From contig JAESIW010000129.1 in the NCBI GenBank assembly GCA_016802295.1, forward strand, positions 864,511 through 928,510: DNA of 64,000 nt. Direction: 5' to 3'. The notes below the pieces were generated by a model that made no database searches, was not told the origin of the DNA, and saw only the letters and a list, made by a program, of their open reading frames with translations. The stretch comes from Brachionus rotundiformis. Taxonomy: Eukaryota > Rotifera > Eurotatoria > Ploima > Brachionidae. A program made the translations under genes and the position numbers. Of the stretch, positions 34,141-45,343 are shown one piece after another (position 1 is the first letter of the stretch; each line of letters starts with the position of its first letter).

Positions 34141-34300
34141 AGAATGTCAATTATGCTACCAATTGAAGACAAAAAGCCGTTTGATTCATCGAAAGTAGAG
34201 GAACTGAAAGGATTACTCTTCGCTCAGTTTCGTTACTTGGGTGCGAGATACTTGATCTCAGATAACGATGAACTTGAAGAAGAATCCGAAAAAGTTGGTT
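34141..34300 (+). pseudogene. Short gag-like fragment after the right LTR
   Basis: A stretch reading MLPIEDKKPFDSSKVEELKG then LLFAQFRYLGARYLISDNDE follows the right LTR-like repeat by about 90 bases, where gag would start. No domain is certain. The call rests on position. Confidence 0.3.
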
Positions 34301-35289
34301 GAATTGAATTTGTAACAGTTGAATTAGTAACCACCTCACAGGGTGCTAAAAAAGTGCACTTAATAGACTTAATCATCACCAGGGCTAGTAATATTGACAG
34401 AGTAATTAACATCGAAACCGAACCCTAAACGAAGAAAAAAGAGTTTGAATAAAGAGTTCACGTCAATGTTAGTGAGCCACTCTTTAGTATATATGTTAGT
34501 CGACGCCTTTAAAAAAATATACGATAAATTGATTGATTAAGTTGAAAACAGTTTTAATCACAAAACGTATAACGGCCTTTGTAATTTTGGAGGAGCGTAT
34601 TCGTACTATGCTAAACACGTTTTTTTGTCCAATTTAGCTCTTTTATTGATATATTAAATAATTATTTTAAGTGACTAAAAATTGATTAATTAAGCATGAT
34701 AATTAGAATTTCCTATTTTTATTTAATGTTATTATGAATAAAATTATTTTTAACACGTCTTTATTTTCTGCTATTTTTTGGTTTAATTATGGATTTATTA
34801 TTTTGAATAAATTTATTTTGATATATTTTATTTTGATTGGTTCCCATAGATTGGCACTTATAAAAGGGCATTTCTTATTCGTTTCAATACTGTTCGGTCC
34901 TTCATAAAGTGCTCTTTGATAGATTCGGAAAAATTATTGTATCATCAAGTTATACAAGGCAAATTGTACCAATTATATCCTTCAGGACTTTTTCCAACAT
35001 TCGTTGAAACGTCTTTTTTCCCAGTTCAGTCTAACGTTGTGAAGCATTTTGCATTTTTCAAATATACTAAAGTTTTTGATTTTATTACTGTTTTCATCTA
35101 TCACTACTTCATTATTTTTTTTACTCTTTTCTAAAACGCTATTAATATAAAAGTCTTCATAAATGATTTGTAGCAGTTGTGTACAAGTGACTCTCAAATG
35201 GTTCCTTCAAAACCCTTTTAAATAAGATTTAGATATCTTTTAATGTTATCTATTTTCAAAACAACGTCAAGAGCTAATACCTAATAAAA
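34301..35289. other. Transposon-rich intergenic, nothing firm
   Basis: Includes a TATAAAAGGG motif near 34859 and open frames on both strands (34916-35134, 34982-35197) without recognisable domains. They may be further decayed elements. Confidence 0.3.
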
Positions 35290-35480
35290 GTAGACCTAAT
35301 AAAGTGTGGGTAAATGCTTTAAATAAAGTATTTCAAGTGCCAGTTTATGGTTGTTACTTTCATTTTAAACAAAATCTATTCCGTAAAATTCAAGCGTTAC
35401 GTTTGACAGAAAAGTATAGTGAAGATGGGTCAATACGTCATGAACTAAAATTACCGCAAAATTTAGATTTTTTACCTTAA
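35290..35480 (+). mobile_element. MULE transposase fragment
   Basis: Reads VWVNALNKVFQVPVYGCYFH then FKQNLFRKIQALRLTEKY. The G-C-x-F-H-F-x-Q-x-x-x-R-K-I-Q stretch is characteristic of the second half of the MULE catalytic domain. It is only about 60 codons and is on the opposite strand to the element at 29.3-31.4 kb. Confidence 0.65.
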
Positions 35481-35599
35481 GAAGACGAAAGCTCGAGAAT
35501 TTAAAAAGTTAAAAGCTCGAGAGGTTATAATTCCTGTAACAAAATTATTAAGTAAAACAAACAAATTACAAAGAAATCAAGAAATCAGAAAGAAGCCTA

Positions 35600-36156
35600 A
35601 GGGAGTAGTGGTAACATCCCAATGGCCGACAGTCATGACGCTTGAAACTGAAAACCAACGGGGAGCTTTCAAGCAGAAAAGTAGGATATATACTGCAAAA
35701 CACAGATGTAGAGTTGGAATCTGAAATGTCAGAACCATGTCCGAAGCATCAAGATGTTCTCATGCCGCACTAGTCATAGAGAAAAACGGTTTAGGTGCTA
35801 GGTATATGTGAAAGCCGCTGGACAGGATCAGGCCTAATAAACTGCAGTAGATGGACTTTCCTGTATTCTGGAAAAGAAAACACAAGACAACACGGCGAAG
35901 GGATAATGCTTTCAAAGCAAGCAAATAATGCCATGATGAAATGGGCACCTTTAAGTGAAAGACTGATTCGCACATGGCTCAAAGGGAAGCACTTCCATGT
36001 TGAGCCTAAATGAAATAGAAGCTGCGATAAAGGTTCTGAAGAAACGGAAATCACATGAGAAATGTTAAAAGCTGATGAATGAGTAAGATGACAAAAGGGA
36101 TATTGCATGATATGGGCTATATTAAGTTCATATGGCCTACCAAAGAAGATAGTTAA
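35600..36156 (+). mobile_element. LINE endonuclease part, split from its reverse transcriptase by piggyBac
   Basis: Bases 35680-36013 encode an APE-type endonuclease segment in shifting frames: GIWNVRTM-like (with a stop), then MLGICESRWTGSGLINCSRW, TFLYSGKENTRQHGEGIMLS and WAPLSERLIRTWLKGKHF. The motifs L-G-I-x-E-x-R-W-x-G-S-G and Y-S-G...H...G are typical. Downstream come LNEIEAAIKVLKKRKS and LPKKIVN, the approach to the reverse transcriptase, where the TTAA of the piggyBac insertion begins. The element resumes at 38336. Frameshifts exist besides the insertion. Confidence 0.85.
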
Positions 36157-38331
36157 CACTCAAAGGACCAAGGGGATTTAAAGACCATTTTTGATGCTAA
36201 TTTTTCTTTTTGTTCGATGAATTTGATCATTTTTGACAAGAAAAATTTTTTCCATCAAATCTAAAATATAAAAATATTATAATTAATTCATTTTTTTGTA
36301 AAAATCTTTTTATTTTCCTGCAAAAAAATTAATAAATACCCAAAGCGGCTTTTATGAACCCAACAGAAATATTGTCTTTTTTTGTAAAATAAATTGAAGA
36401 CCAAGCTTATAATGCTTTAAATTTCAAAAGCTACTTAAATTAAATAATTCTTTTATAAATTACAATTCTATGTCTCGACGAAAAGCTGCCTTACAAGCCC
36501 TAGAACTTCTTAGAAATGCGGATGATACCCAATCAGTAGCCTCTGATGATGATGATAATGATTATGAGGATAATAATGAGTTTGATAATGATTTTGAAGA
36601 TGAAATGGAAACAACAAATCAGACTAATGCTGAATATGATTCAGATGAAGACTGTAACAATGAAGAAACTGAAGAAACCAATAAAGATAAAACTTCTAAA
36701 AACGGAATGATATGGATTAGATTGAAAGATGGAGACAAGTCTTAGAAAAAAGATTAATTTTAATGAGAAAGTTGGACCAACTAGCTATGCTACTCGTCAG
36801 ATATATGAGACCAAACTTTCAGCATTTTTTATGATTTTTGACCTGTCAATGATTAATTTTATATTGAATTGTACGAATTGTCATGCGAAAGCTGCCGATC
36901 CGCTAGTTTTTTTTTTACAAAAGAAGACATACTAGCTTTTATCGGTTAACTTTATGCAAGAGGTGTTTTATGCCCAAATGTTCCTCTCAAAGCAATGTCG
37001 TCAAGAATTTATGGAGTGAGCATGATTGGAAAATTTATGGCAAGAAACAAGTTTTTACTTCTTTTAAAATATATTAGATTTGAGGATAAATCAGCCCGTT
37101 TAGAAAGAGTGAAAATTAAAGTTTTCATGGTTCGCCAACTTTGGGACAATTTTTTTGAAAATTCTCAAGCATGCTATAGACCTGGTATACATCTTACCGT
37201 CGATGAACAATTGTTACCTAGCAAAAATCGATGTTCTTTTATTCAGTATATGCCAAACAAGCCAGACAAATTTGGGATAAAATCGTGGATTTTGTCAGAT
37301 GTTGAGACAAAATATATCCTAAATGGGTTCCCTTACCTAGGCAAAGAAAGTGATAGATCAAATGACAAACTTCAGGGTGAATTTGTGGTAGAAAAACTTA
37401 GAAGAAAACAACTTTTATTGGTACAGTGAGGACAAACAAAAAAGAATTACCAACTAGCGTAAAGGAACAATCAAGTTTGTACAGTTGTCAATTTTATGAG
37501 AATGGAAAAGGTTCTACATTATCTATATATATAAAAACGCTGTAGTATTTAGTTCTTTTCATGAAAAGCTTTTTACGATTTCTGAGCATGAAAGAAAATT
37601 GCCAAATGTGATTTATACTTACAATAAGACAAAAGTCGGCGTCGATTGTGTTGATAATATGACTCGTTTATATTCTGATAAGACTAAAACAAGACGTTGG
37701 CGAGTTTCAGTTTTTTACAATATTTTAAATTTAATCGAAATTAACTGCTGGATCTTGTATAAAACTTGTAACAGAAGTAAGATTTCGCGTCGAATGTAAT
37801 TGAAATCATTGGCAGATGAATTACTGGACATGGTAAATAAAAGTTTACAACCTACAACTCCAATTACTCCTGCTTCTTCTCGTAAGCGCTTAGCAAGCAC
37901 TGAGATTGATTCATCCGCAAAAAAAAGTGTAAAATTAGGTTATGTAATGGAAACAAATCGAACTTTAATTGTGACAAATGCAAAAAATTTACATGTGGTG
38001 CTTATCTAGGGGAGAAGGTTTTCAAATCGATTTGTAAAAATTGTTACGATCAAGGACTGAGAATTTTGATAAAATTTTAAATTTTTTTTCATGAATTTTT
38101 TTCATATTTTTTTATATATAATTTTAGGTTTTTACTTAGATCTAGACATAATTTATTTTGAAACTAAAACAAAAATGAAAAAAAAGATTTTTTTTTGCAA
38201 TTTGTAACATTTTTTAACATAATTTGTATAAAAAATCTAGTTTAATTTATCTAAAAAGCATATCTTTTTTTTAGGGGTTTTTAGGGCCCCTTTGGTCCTT
38301 AACGTAATAAAAAAAATTGGGCCTTTGATTT
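36157..38331 (+). mobile_element. piggyBac transposon inserted in a LINE, TTAA duplicated on both sides
   Basis: TTAA at 36153-36156 and at 38332-38335 brackets 2,175 bp. The left end reads CACTCAAAGGACC. The right end, on the reverse strand, reads AAATCAAAGGCCC. A subterminal inverted pair (AAGGACCAAGGGG at the left, AAGGACCAAAGGGG near 38286-38302 on the reverse strand) lies close by. If one TTAA and the insert are ignored, the host LINE reading KKIVN runs on into LIKFL, as LINE proteins do. The transposase inside is broken. Confidence 0.88.
36470..38080 (+). pseudogene. piggyBac transposase, broken
   Basis: Starts MSRRKAALQALELLRNADD with a very acidic N-terminus (36530-36700). The catalytic region appears in pieces: LFDNFFENSQ-type helix at 37140-37165, then PGIHLTVDEQLLPSKNRCSF and YMPNKPDKFGIKSWILSD, the classic piggyBac motif with a catalytic Asp in T-V-D-E-Q. 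Later come YNKTKVGVDCVDNMTRLYSD and TRRWRVSVFYNILNLIEIN, the third-Asp region. In another frame the C-terminal Cys-rich finger reads CDKCKKFTCGAYLG then CKNCYD. At least four frame breaks are visible. It is on the same strand as its host LINE. Confidence 0.9.
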
Positions 38332-38335
38332 TTAA

Positions 38336-39190
38336 CTTGATAAAATTCTTGTAGAATTTCGAGTGTAGCGTGATTCTAGAAAGAGGGAAATCAGAGAGTT
38401 TCAAGTGTGCACAGGAGTCAGACAAGGGTGTGTTCTCTCTCGGACACTTTTGCTAATATTGATTGACTATCTCATGAAGAAAACACCTGTTGGTGCAAGA
38501 GGTTTTCTATGGGGATTAACTGCAAAACTTGAAGACTTTGACTATGCGGTCGATCTGCTGCTAATATCTAGTACAGAAGCAAATATGCATATGAAGACGC
38601 AAGACTTGGCGAACAACGCTAAACCAACCGGACTCGAAATTAATGGAGCTAAAACCAAATTAATGTGCATCCCGATCACCATCGATGTTACAAAAATCGA
38701 GTGTGTAAATGAATTCACATACCTAGATAGCACTATTAGTACAACTTTGAGAAGACACAGAGACATTAAGAATAAACTTGCTAAAGTAAAGAGTCTCTTT
38801 GCTAGACTCCCACCAGCATGGAAATCAAAAGGCTCTAGCAAGAATACAAAACTTAAACTATACAACAGTGTAGTAAAAGCAACCTTGATGTACGTAAGTG
38901 AATGTTGGGGAATGAGTGAATCTCACAGAAAAAGCCTTAACACCTTTCACACTGGAAGCCTGCAGAGGATTCTCGGGATACAATGGCCTGAGACACTGTC
39001 GAATGCAAAGAATGACAAAATCAGAGCCGTTAAGTCAATGGATGAACAACAAAAGGCTTCGATGGCTCGGACCAGCTGTAACATGGAGGTCAAAAATCAC
39101 GAAAGAGCTCAACGAAATGGGAATGATATTGTGAGAAGCAAGCGTGACTCTTGTATTTTATGGAACAGATTTTCTTGAAAATGAAAGCAA
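38336..39190 (+). mobile_element. LINE reverse transcriptase part (right of piggyBac)
   Basis: After the TTAA the frame gives NFECSVILERGKSESF, then with a shift VCTGVRQGCVLSRTLLLILI, the family's V-R-Q-G-C-V-L-S-P-x-L-F core. The catalytic Y-A-D-D has become Y-A-V-D in LEDFDYAVDLLLIS, so the enzyme would be dead. It continues GLEINGAKTKLMC, ECVNEFTYLDSTISTTLRRH and VKATLMYVSECWGMSE to the end. This is the same element as the endonuclease part at 35.6-36.2 kb. Confidence 0.88.
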
Positions 39191-39723
39191 AACCATAAAC
39201 AGGCACTTGAAATACTTTATTTAAGGGATTTATAAAGCCTTTTTCAAAATCACATGAAAGACTAAGTGTGAGTGTTTTAATAGCACTTTAATTTTAGCTA
39301 AGTTCATAAATATTTTGACGTAAAACATCTAAATTATCTTTTTTCAGTCAACAAAAATTCAAATGATAAAATTTTAGCCTTGCTTTGGTAACTATCTTAA
39401 ATTCAAGTTTGGTTTTAGCTTCCAATTCAAGAAAATTCAATTTTTTAAAAAATAAATATATTTATTTTTATCAGTATTATTCGAATATATTTAGTCGTCT
39501 TTTAAAAAAATCGATAAGATCTTAATTTAAAAAAATCTGAACATATAGTTAATATAAAAAATTATGGATATTTGAAAATGTTGAATTCATGATAATTACC
39601 ATAGAAAGGCTAAAATCTTATCAATGTATTTTTGTTGACTTTTAATAGTTAATATAAAATCTTTTCTAAAATATTCTTTTTTCTAAATAATTTTAATTTT
39701 TGAGATTTAAAACAGAAGATAAT
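39191..39723. other. 5' flank of the IRG-like GTPase gene
   Basis: A/T-rich 0.5 kb between the LINE end and the GTPase start. It should hold the promoter but no element is recognisable. Confidence 0.3.
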
Positions 39724-41181
39724 ATGGACGAAAATTGTGTAACAAGCGCACAAGACGATAAAGTGATTGGTAAAATTATTAGTGATCTTGAAATCGTGAG
39801 AAGAATATCCGATTGTTTGAATATTGCTATTATCGGAAAGACTGGAAGTGGAAAAAGTTCGTTTTTGAACGCTTTTCGAGGTATTTCGAATAAAGAAGCT
39901 AATTCAGCAAAAGTCAGTTCCAATCCTAAAGGATGTCTGGTCAAAATTGAAAGAGCTAAATTCCAGTATGTAAAAAAGAAAGAAAATATCGACTATATAA
40001 TTAATTTTTTTGATACGACAGGTTTTCAAGACGAAAATAATTCTAATATAGAACAATTTCTGGATGATTTAAAAGAATTCTACAAAATAGATGAATTTGA
40101 CGCAATAATTTTTGTCACCAAAGAAAAACTTTCCGCTCAAGAGTTAAAAACAGCGTTATTAAATGAGAAAAAAAAAGTGATGCTTTTTTTTGTATACAAT
40201 CAGGTTGATAATTTTTATCGGAGCCAACTCAATGAAAAAGGTTTGATTAATGATGATTTACCTTTTAAAGATCAAGTAATTTATCACAAAGAAATGTTAG
40301 AAAATAAAACAAATGATATTCAAAAAGATATAAGTGACTTGATAAAAAAACATCGAGTTTTTGATAGTCTCTTTTCTGAGATAGAAAAATTTAGTTCATA
40401 TAACTTGAAAAGAGATGAATACAAAAATAAACTAATCGAAGAATCAATTTATTTTATTTCGTCGTCTGTAAAATATATGGAAAACGAATTATTTTCAAGA
40501 GATGGATCACGATTAAAGAAAGAAATCGAAGAACATTTGGTTCGAACTAAATTCAACAATATGAACATTAATCTTCTCGATCCATTTTCAAAAAGAACCA
40601 TTTATTTAAAGAAAAAAAGCATTTTTGAGAATTTGTTCGATTCAAAAAAATTGCAGATAGCAGCTGCTTCTTTAACAAGTGTTATACCATTCTTAGATAT
40701 TTTGCCAACGTCGAGGATTAATAAATCTTATAAGCAGGAATTTTTCGAAAAATTTGGAATGAAAGAATTAAAAGATAAATTAAGAACAAGTCAAAATGTG
40801 ATTTCCGATTGTGAAAAAGAACAAAAAATCAATAAGTTATTTGAAGAAATAGAGAATGATAGTACAATCAGAAATCTAGATTCACTGCTTGATAATTCGA
40901 ATATAACAGATATAAATGGTTTAAGAGAAAAAATAAAACATTTCATTAATAGTATCCTTCCGTCTATCGGAATAACTGCGGCAAGTTTGACAGACGATTT
41001 TATAGCAAAAATTGCGGGGTTTTCATTGACTGTTACGACAAAATCACTAATTGTTTTAAGTTTGGTTTCAATTCCGATTTCGATTGCAATTTTTTTGTTC
41101 TTACTTAAAAGAGGAGTTGAAAAAATACTTATTAAACATGAAGAGTATGCTTTGCTATTATTTGAAGTACTACACAATTGA
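39724..41181 (+). CDS. IRG-like (immunity-related) large GTPase, intronless
   Basis: Single open frame of 485 residues. ATG at 39724 is chosen because the frame upstream has only a TTG. The G domain has a P-loop IAIIGKTGSGKSSFLNAFRG (residues 34-53), a G3 motif FFDTTG (97-100) and NQVD (159-162) in place of T/N-K-x-D. The helical part follows, with a mid-protein AAASLTSVIPFLDILP stretch like the A-A-x-x-x-P-x-P-G region of IRG proteins and a Y...F-G-M...L pattern after it. Near the C-terminus is a hydrophobic segment (SLIVLSLVSIPISIAIFLFL) that could cross a membrane. IRG proteins in vertebrates attack pathogen vacuoles. A role here is not shown. It is the only intact gene between 27 and 45 kb, in the middle of transposons, and a broken piece of it lies 0.4 kb downstream. 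AIG1-like or septin-like GTPases are less likely. Confidence 0.78.
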   Translation: MDENCVTSAQDDKVIGKIISDLEIVRRISDCLNIAIIGKTGSGKSSFLNAFRGISNKEANSAKVSSNPKGCLVKIERAKFQYVKKKENIDYIINFFDTTGFQDENNSNIEQFLDDLKEFYKIDEFDAIIFVTKEKLSAQELKTALLNEKKKVMLFFVYNQVDNFYRSQLNEKGLINDDLPFKDQVIYHKEMLENKTNDIQKDISDLIKKHRVFDSLFSEIEKFSSYNLKRDEYKNKLIEESIYFISSSVKYMENELFSRDGSRLKKEIEEHLVRTKFNNMNINLLDPFSKRTIYLKKKSIFENLFDSKKLQIAAASLTSVIPFLDILPTSRINKSYKQEFFEKFGMKELKDKLRTSQNVISDCEKEQKINKLFEEIENDSTIRNLDSLLDNSNITDINGLREKIKHFINSILPSIGITAASLTDDFIAKIAGFSLTVTTKSLIVLSLVSIPISIAIFLFLLKRGVEKILIKHEEYALLLFEVLHN

Positions 41182-41544
41182 AGGGATTATTTTTATCTTC
41201 TTAAAAACTAAGAAACTTTTATTAAATTTTTTATTAGAATTTAATTAAAACTTCATTAATTATTAATTTGGATTATTTTTCCGTCTTTAAATATTTAAAA
41301 AAATTTCAATTTATAATCTTGAAAAAAAAAAAAATTGAAGTGAGTTTTACCAACTTATATTGAAATTAGATGGATTAAATCTAGACATGCGCAAAAGTCA
41401 GACAAATAAGTCATTCTTAACTCTTTTTAAAGTAAAGTCACTTAATTTATTAAAAACTTACTTCTTCAATTATTTTTTTGTCTGAATGGTGAAAAATTTT
41501 TTAAAAATTAAGAAGATTTTATTTTATTTAACGACTCTTGAAAT

Positions 41545-41669
41545 CAAGAATTAAGAATAAAAAACAGCTTGATTAAATGAGAAAAAAAATGATGCTTTAT
41601 TTTTGTATACAATCAAGTTGAGAATTTTTATCGGAGCCAACTCACAGAAAAAAGGTTTAATTAATGATG
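41545..41669 (+). pseudogene. Partial duplicate of the IRG-like GTPase
   Basis: About 105 bases closely match 40151-40257 of the intact gene. Shared blocks include TTTGTATACAATCA, TTTTTATCGGAGCCAACTCA and AAAGGTTTAATTAATGATG. Small indels break the frame. The match covers only the NQVD region and stops abruptly at both sides. Confidence 0.85.
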
Positions 41670-41829
41670 GCCTTCGGCTTATGGTACCGCTTTTCATGAA
41701 TATCTTATTGAACTGAATCTAACCAAAGTTAAAGAACATTTTATCTGATTGCTTATAACTGATTTTTAAAAGCTTTCGAAGTGATTAATCCTAATATTCT
41801 TCTCTTAAAATAATTTCACTTTGGATTTT

Positions 41830-43854
41830 AAAATAATTCTTTAGATCTTATTTCAAAAAAGACCCTTAACTTGGCACCTTCTTCTGGTTTTGCTAAATCA
41901 TCCTCATTCTCTTTCAAAAACTCAAACTTAAATCCGAGCTGATCAATTGGTATTTATTTATCTATCTATTCGATAAAAAGAACCAATCCCAAATAATAAT
42001 CGATATAATTTTATAATAACTGTATGGGTCTAAATTGTTAAGTTGCCTCCGAAAAAAAATACAAAAGCTAATCCGGCTTCGGGCAATATTGTAGACGCAT
42101 GGTGTTTTAAGTATTACATACCGTTGAGCATTTTGTCCGATTGGAAGATTTAGTACTAAGGTATACCTTGACCACCAATTGATAGTTCTTTAACTGCCTG
42201 CCTAACGCTCAATTTTTTATCGAGTCTAACTTCAACTTCAACACTACAATCTTTGACTAAATCAAAACTATATCCTGCTAAAAGTATCTAAAACAGCTGC
42301 TTTGCAGGCTAATTCATAAAGCGATCTATCATAATCAATGTCAAAAATTCTGCAAATCAAGTTGCGAGCCTCACAAAGACCTCTGTCAACGTCAGGAATT
42401 GGCAGAGCAACATAATCTTCAATTGAAACTTCTTGAACGTACGATTTTACTTCTAGTGTGCATTGGCTCTGCTTGAAGGCCTTGATTTGTCAGAACAGTA
42501 TTTCTAATCCCCAATAAAGTATCTGCCTTTCGCATTATTTCGGCAATAGGTTGTTCATTTGAGGTGGTGGTGGAGTAACAAGCTCGCCAAGCTCGAAATC
42601 TGCCTTGTTAAAAGCATCTTCTGGTAAGTCGACATCGTCTTTTTCGGGTAAATTAAAACACAGATCCGCTCACGTCCCTCATAGCCGACAGTTTCAAATA
42701 GTTGCTTCGTATTGTCAAGTTTTGACCACTCCTCCACGAGAATAGTAGTTGAAGCTAAACCGAGAGGTGTTTCAATCCCAAATAATGCTTTATAAGGTGT
42801 ACATTTTATGCCACAGTGATGTGAATGGTTCTTACGAAGTTGGACAAATTTTAATCATGTTGTGCACTTTGTGGATTTGTTTTCTCGCATCCAAGTAGCG
42901 ATCATTTTTTTGATGTCCCCGTTTGCCCTTTCAACGCTACCCTGAGACTGTGGATGCAGGGCTCGACCGTGTACAAATGATAACTCAGGCCAAATTTGTT
43001 GCAAAGCTGTAATTACTTGGTTACGAAATTCGCGACCGTTATCGGATTGAAGAAGCACAGGTACACCGAAAATAGTAAAAATATCGATTAAGCTTGCTGC
43101 CACATCAAATGCGGATTTGTGTTTTAAAGGACGAAGAACAACAAATTTCGTAAAATGGTCTTGGTACACCATGACCCACTTGAACTCGCCATCAGGAAGA
43201 CTTTGAAAATCAATCAGATCAATTTGCGCTCTTCGGTTGAAATTTTCGCTCAGAATAGGTTTAACAACAACACCTGTTGTTTTGTTTCTCTTCTTATTCA
43301 TAATACAATGATTGCAAGTGTTTAAAAAAGCTTAATATTTTCAAAACATAATCAGTTAATTGATTAATTAGTAATTTAAAAAAAATGAAAAAAAAATTAC
43401 CTGTAATCATTTCTACTATTATATTCAAATGATTTTTATTACAGGCTTGAAGCATGATATCGCGACATTTGTGTCCAACTTGAATTCTAATTATTGATTG
43501 TGAATTCTAAATATTGTCTCAAATAACTGTTCATATGGAACGAGAAAACGAACTGGATCATCAGGAGATTTACATTTTAAAATTATTTTTTTCGTATCGC
43601 CAACAGTATAAACTTCATATTTGTTTATAAGATAGTATTCTTTTGGGTTTTACTCTAGTTTTCTGATACGCTTCTTCGATTGATACCATCATTGTATTAT
43701 AATCGTCGAGCGAAGTAATTGTTCTGGTTTTCTTCCTCTTTTTTTCGGGGTTTTGGAGTTCATCTTCAAGTATTTTAGCCTCGAATAAAGAGTAAAATTT
43801 ATCCTGTTGAATCCTCTCTTGATCAACGTCTAGTAGTGGAGCGGTATCGCTCAC
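41830..43854 (-). mobile_element. KRBA2/SCAND3-type integrase element, broken
   Basis: Read from the right. The N-terminal piece is MSDTAPLLDVDQERIQQDKF (43615-43854). A spacer reading YEVYTVGDTKKIILKCKS and DDPVRFLVPYEQLFETIFRI follows. Then the integrase core (42855-43301) has RRAQIDLIDFQSLPDGEFKW, LLQSDNGREFRNQV and QGSVERANGDIKKM, with the D, D and E residues present. GIKCTPYKALFGIETPLG follows, then a C-terminal domain reading IDYDRSLYELACKAAVLDT and KLSVRQAVKELSIGGQG (about 42190-42330). Proteins named KRAB-A domain-containing 2 or SCAND3 in vertebrates share this layout and come from Gypsy-integrase-type (Ginger-like) elements. Stops and frameshifts break it. A short minus-strand open stretch at 41830-41945 (FLKENEDDLAKPEEGAKLRV) may be its end or a separate scrap. 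No terminal repeats were found. Confidence 0.8.
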
Positions 43855-43935
43855 CGTTGTGACAATTGTATAAAGAAAAACAAGAGAGAAAAAATTTATT
43901 TTTAATTTAAAATAAAATTATTTTTTATTTGTTTA

Positions 43936-44126
43936 TTTACTGAAAATTTTTTAGTAATATACTAAAACCATTTTTTAGAAAAATTGCAAAATTACTAGTA
44001 CTTTAGGAATTATGTAAATTTACTAGTAAAAAAACAAAACATAATTATTTTTTCTAAAATTTTACAATTTTCCTAAAACATTAGTAAATCCTAAAACATT
44101 AGTAAATTTACAAATTTACTGTTACA
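43936..44126. repeat. Imperfect inverted repeat (hairpin, MITE-like)
   Basis: Left and right halves are imperfect reverse complements built on TTTAGGAAAAATTG-type and TACTAAT-type words, meeting near AACATAATTATT. It is A/T-rich, so part of the match may be compositional. No target duplication is certain. Confidence 0.45.
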
Positions 44127-44194
44127 TATATAAAAAGAAATAGAGTCTATTATTTATATTTATTTCCACGAATTGTACATTTAAATGTACCAGC

Positions 44195-44330
44195 AAAGTC
44201 AGTTTTAATAAGTTCGGAGCAAATAGGTCTGGTAGACCTTTTAGTATCTTAGTATGAATAACCAGGTGAGCTAGAAGGTGGTAATTCATTTAGAGCTTCT
44301 TTAATTTAATCAAGAAAATTACAGGTTTTT
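44195..44330 (-). mobile_element. LINE fragment, inverted copy of the element at 13.8 kb
   Basis: On the minus strand the DNA runs GCTCTAAATGAATTACC, TTCTAGCTCACCTG, AAGATACTAAAAGG and TCTACCAGACCTATTTGCTC, almost base for base the sequence at 13810-13905. It covers only the segment ahead of the reverse transcriptase domain. Confidence 0.85.
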
Positions 44331-45343
44331 TTATTTGATATTAAGGCAAGCTCATACATCTTATAATCGTTTATTAAAAAGTTTAACAAAAAATTTCATT
44401 TAATTAAAATCATTTGCATTCTTGAATAAAAAATTCAAAAAACCGTGAATAATTTTTCTTTTAATTCTTCTAATTAGATATTAATTTTTATATCATAAAA
44501 ATGTTCAGACTTAATGAGTGTCAAATACTCATGAATTAAATACTTAAATATTTAATAGATAAGAAATAAAATTTTACTTTCTGATAAAATTAAGTAAGTT
44601 GTTTTTATTCACAGATGATTCTTAAAATTATCTTAAAACCTTTCCGAGTAATTTTTTTTGTTATCTAAATCAAACAGCCAAAATTTTTATCAAAATCTTT
44701 TTATTATTTTGAGTTTTAGACGTTTTATTGAAAAAAGAAGAATAATTATTTGAGAAATAAATCTAATTGAACATTAACTATTATAAATTTTAAAGGCTAG
44801 ATAATATAGATGCTGACTCGCGAGGACAAATTGTTGGCACTATTGCGAAGTTTTCTGAGGAATTTCTGTAAAAAGCTATTATGGATATTATTTTAAAATT
44901 ATTATTTTTTAATTATCCACTAAAAATTCACAGCAGGGCTAAAATTTCGTGTAAACTGAGTATGCCGGCGATTAGCATTGTTAAATTGAATAAAATAATG
45001 ATAGGAGTAAATACCATAAATTCTACTTTTACTTTTTTTGTTTGATTGAGCTATGTATACAAAGTATGCTGCAAACATTTTTTTCTAAAATTTTTCTAGA
45101 CTTAAAGTTTTATAAATTTATTTAACTATAAGCTTTAAATATTGTCTAAAATTTGTAAAAATTAACTGTTTACTTTTATCAAAAATGTTGTTAAAAATAA
45201 TTTTAGACATTTATGATAAGCATTTACTTTAAGGGAAACTAAAAATTTTAAAAATTAAAACAAGCTATTTTTCAAAATTATCTTATTTAAAATTATATAA
45301 AACGGTTTAGCAAAAAGTAATCTATAAAATAAAATATATATAA
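44331..45343. other. Intergenic, nothing recognised
   Basis: A/T-rich spacer between transposon remnants and the 3' end of rabenosyn-5. No reading frame resembles a known family. Confidence 0.4.

Noticed and set aside
35760..36159. Minus-strand frames of 71 and 122 codons over the LINE endonuclease
   Set aside because: The plus strand carries the endonuclease motifs. The minus frames have none.
40791..41177. 128-codon open frame antisense to the IRG-like GTPase
   Set aside because: It lies wholly inside the GTPase gene, serine-rich as expected from the complement of its codons, with no domain.
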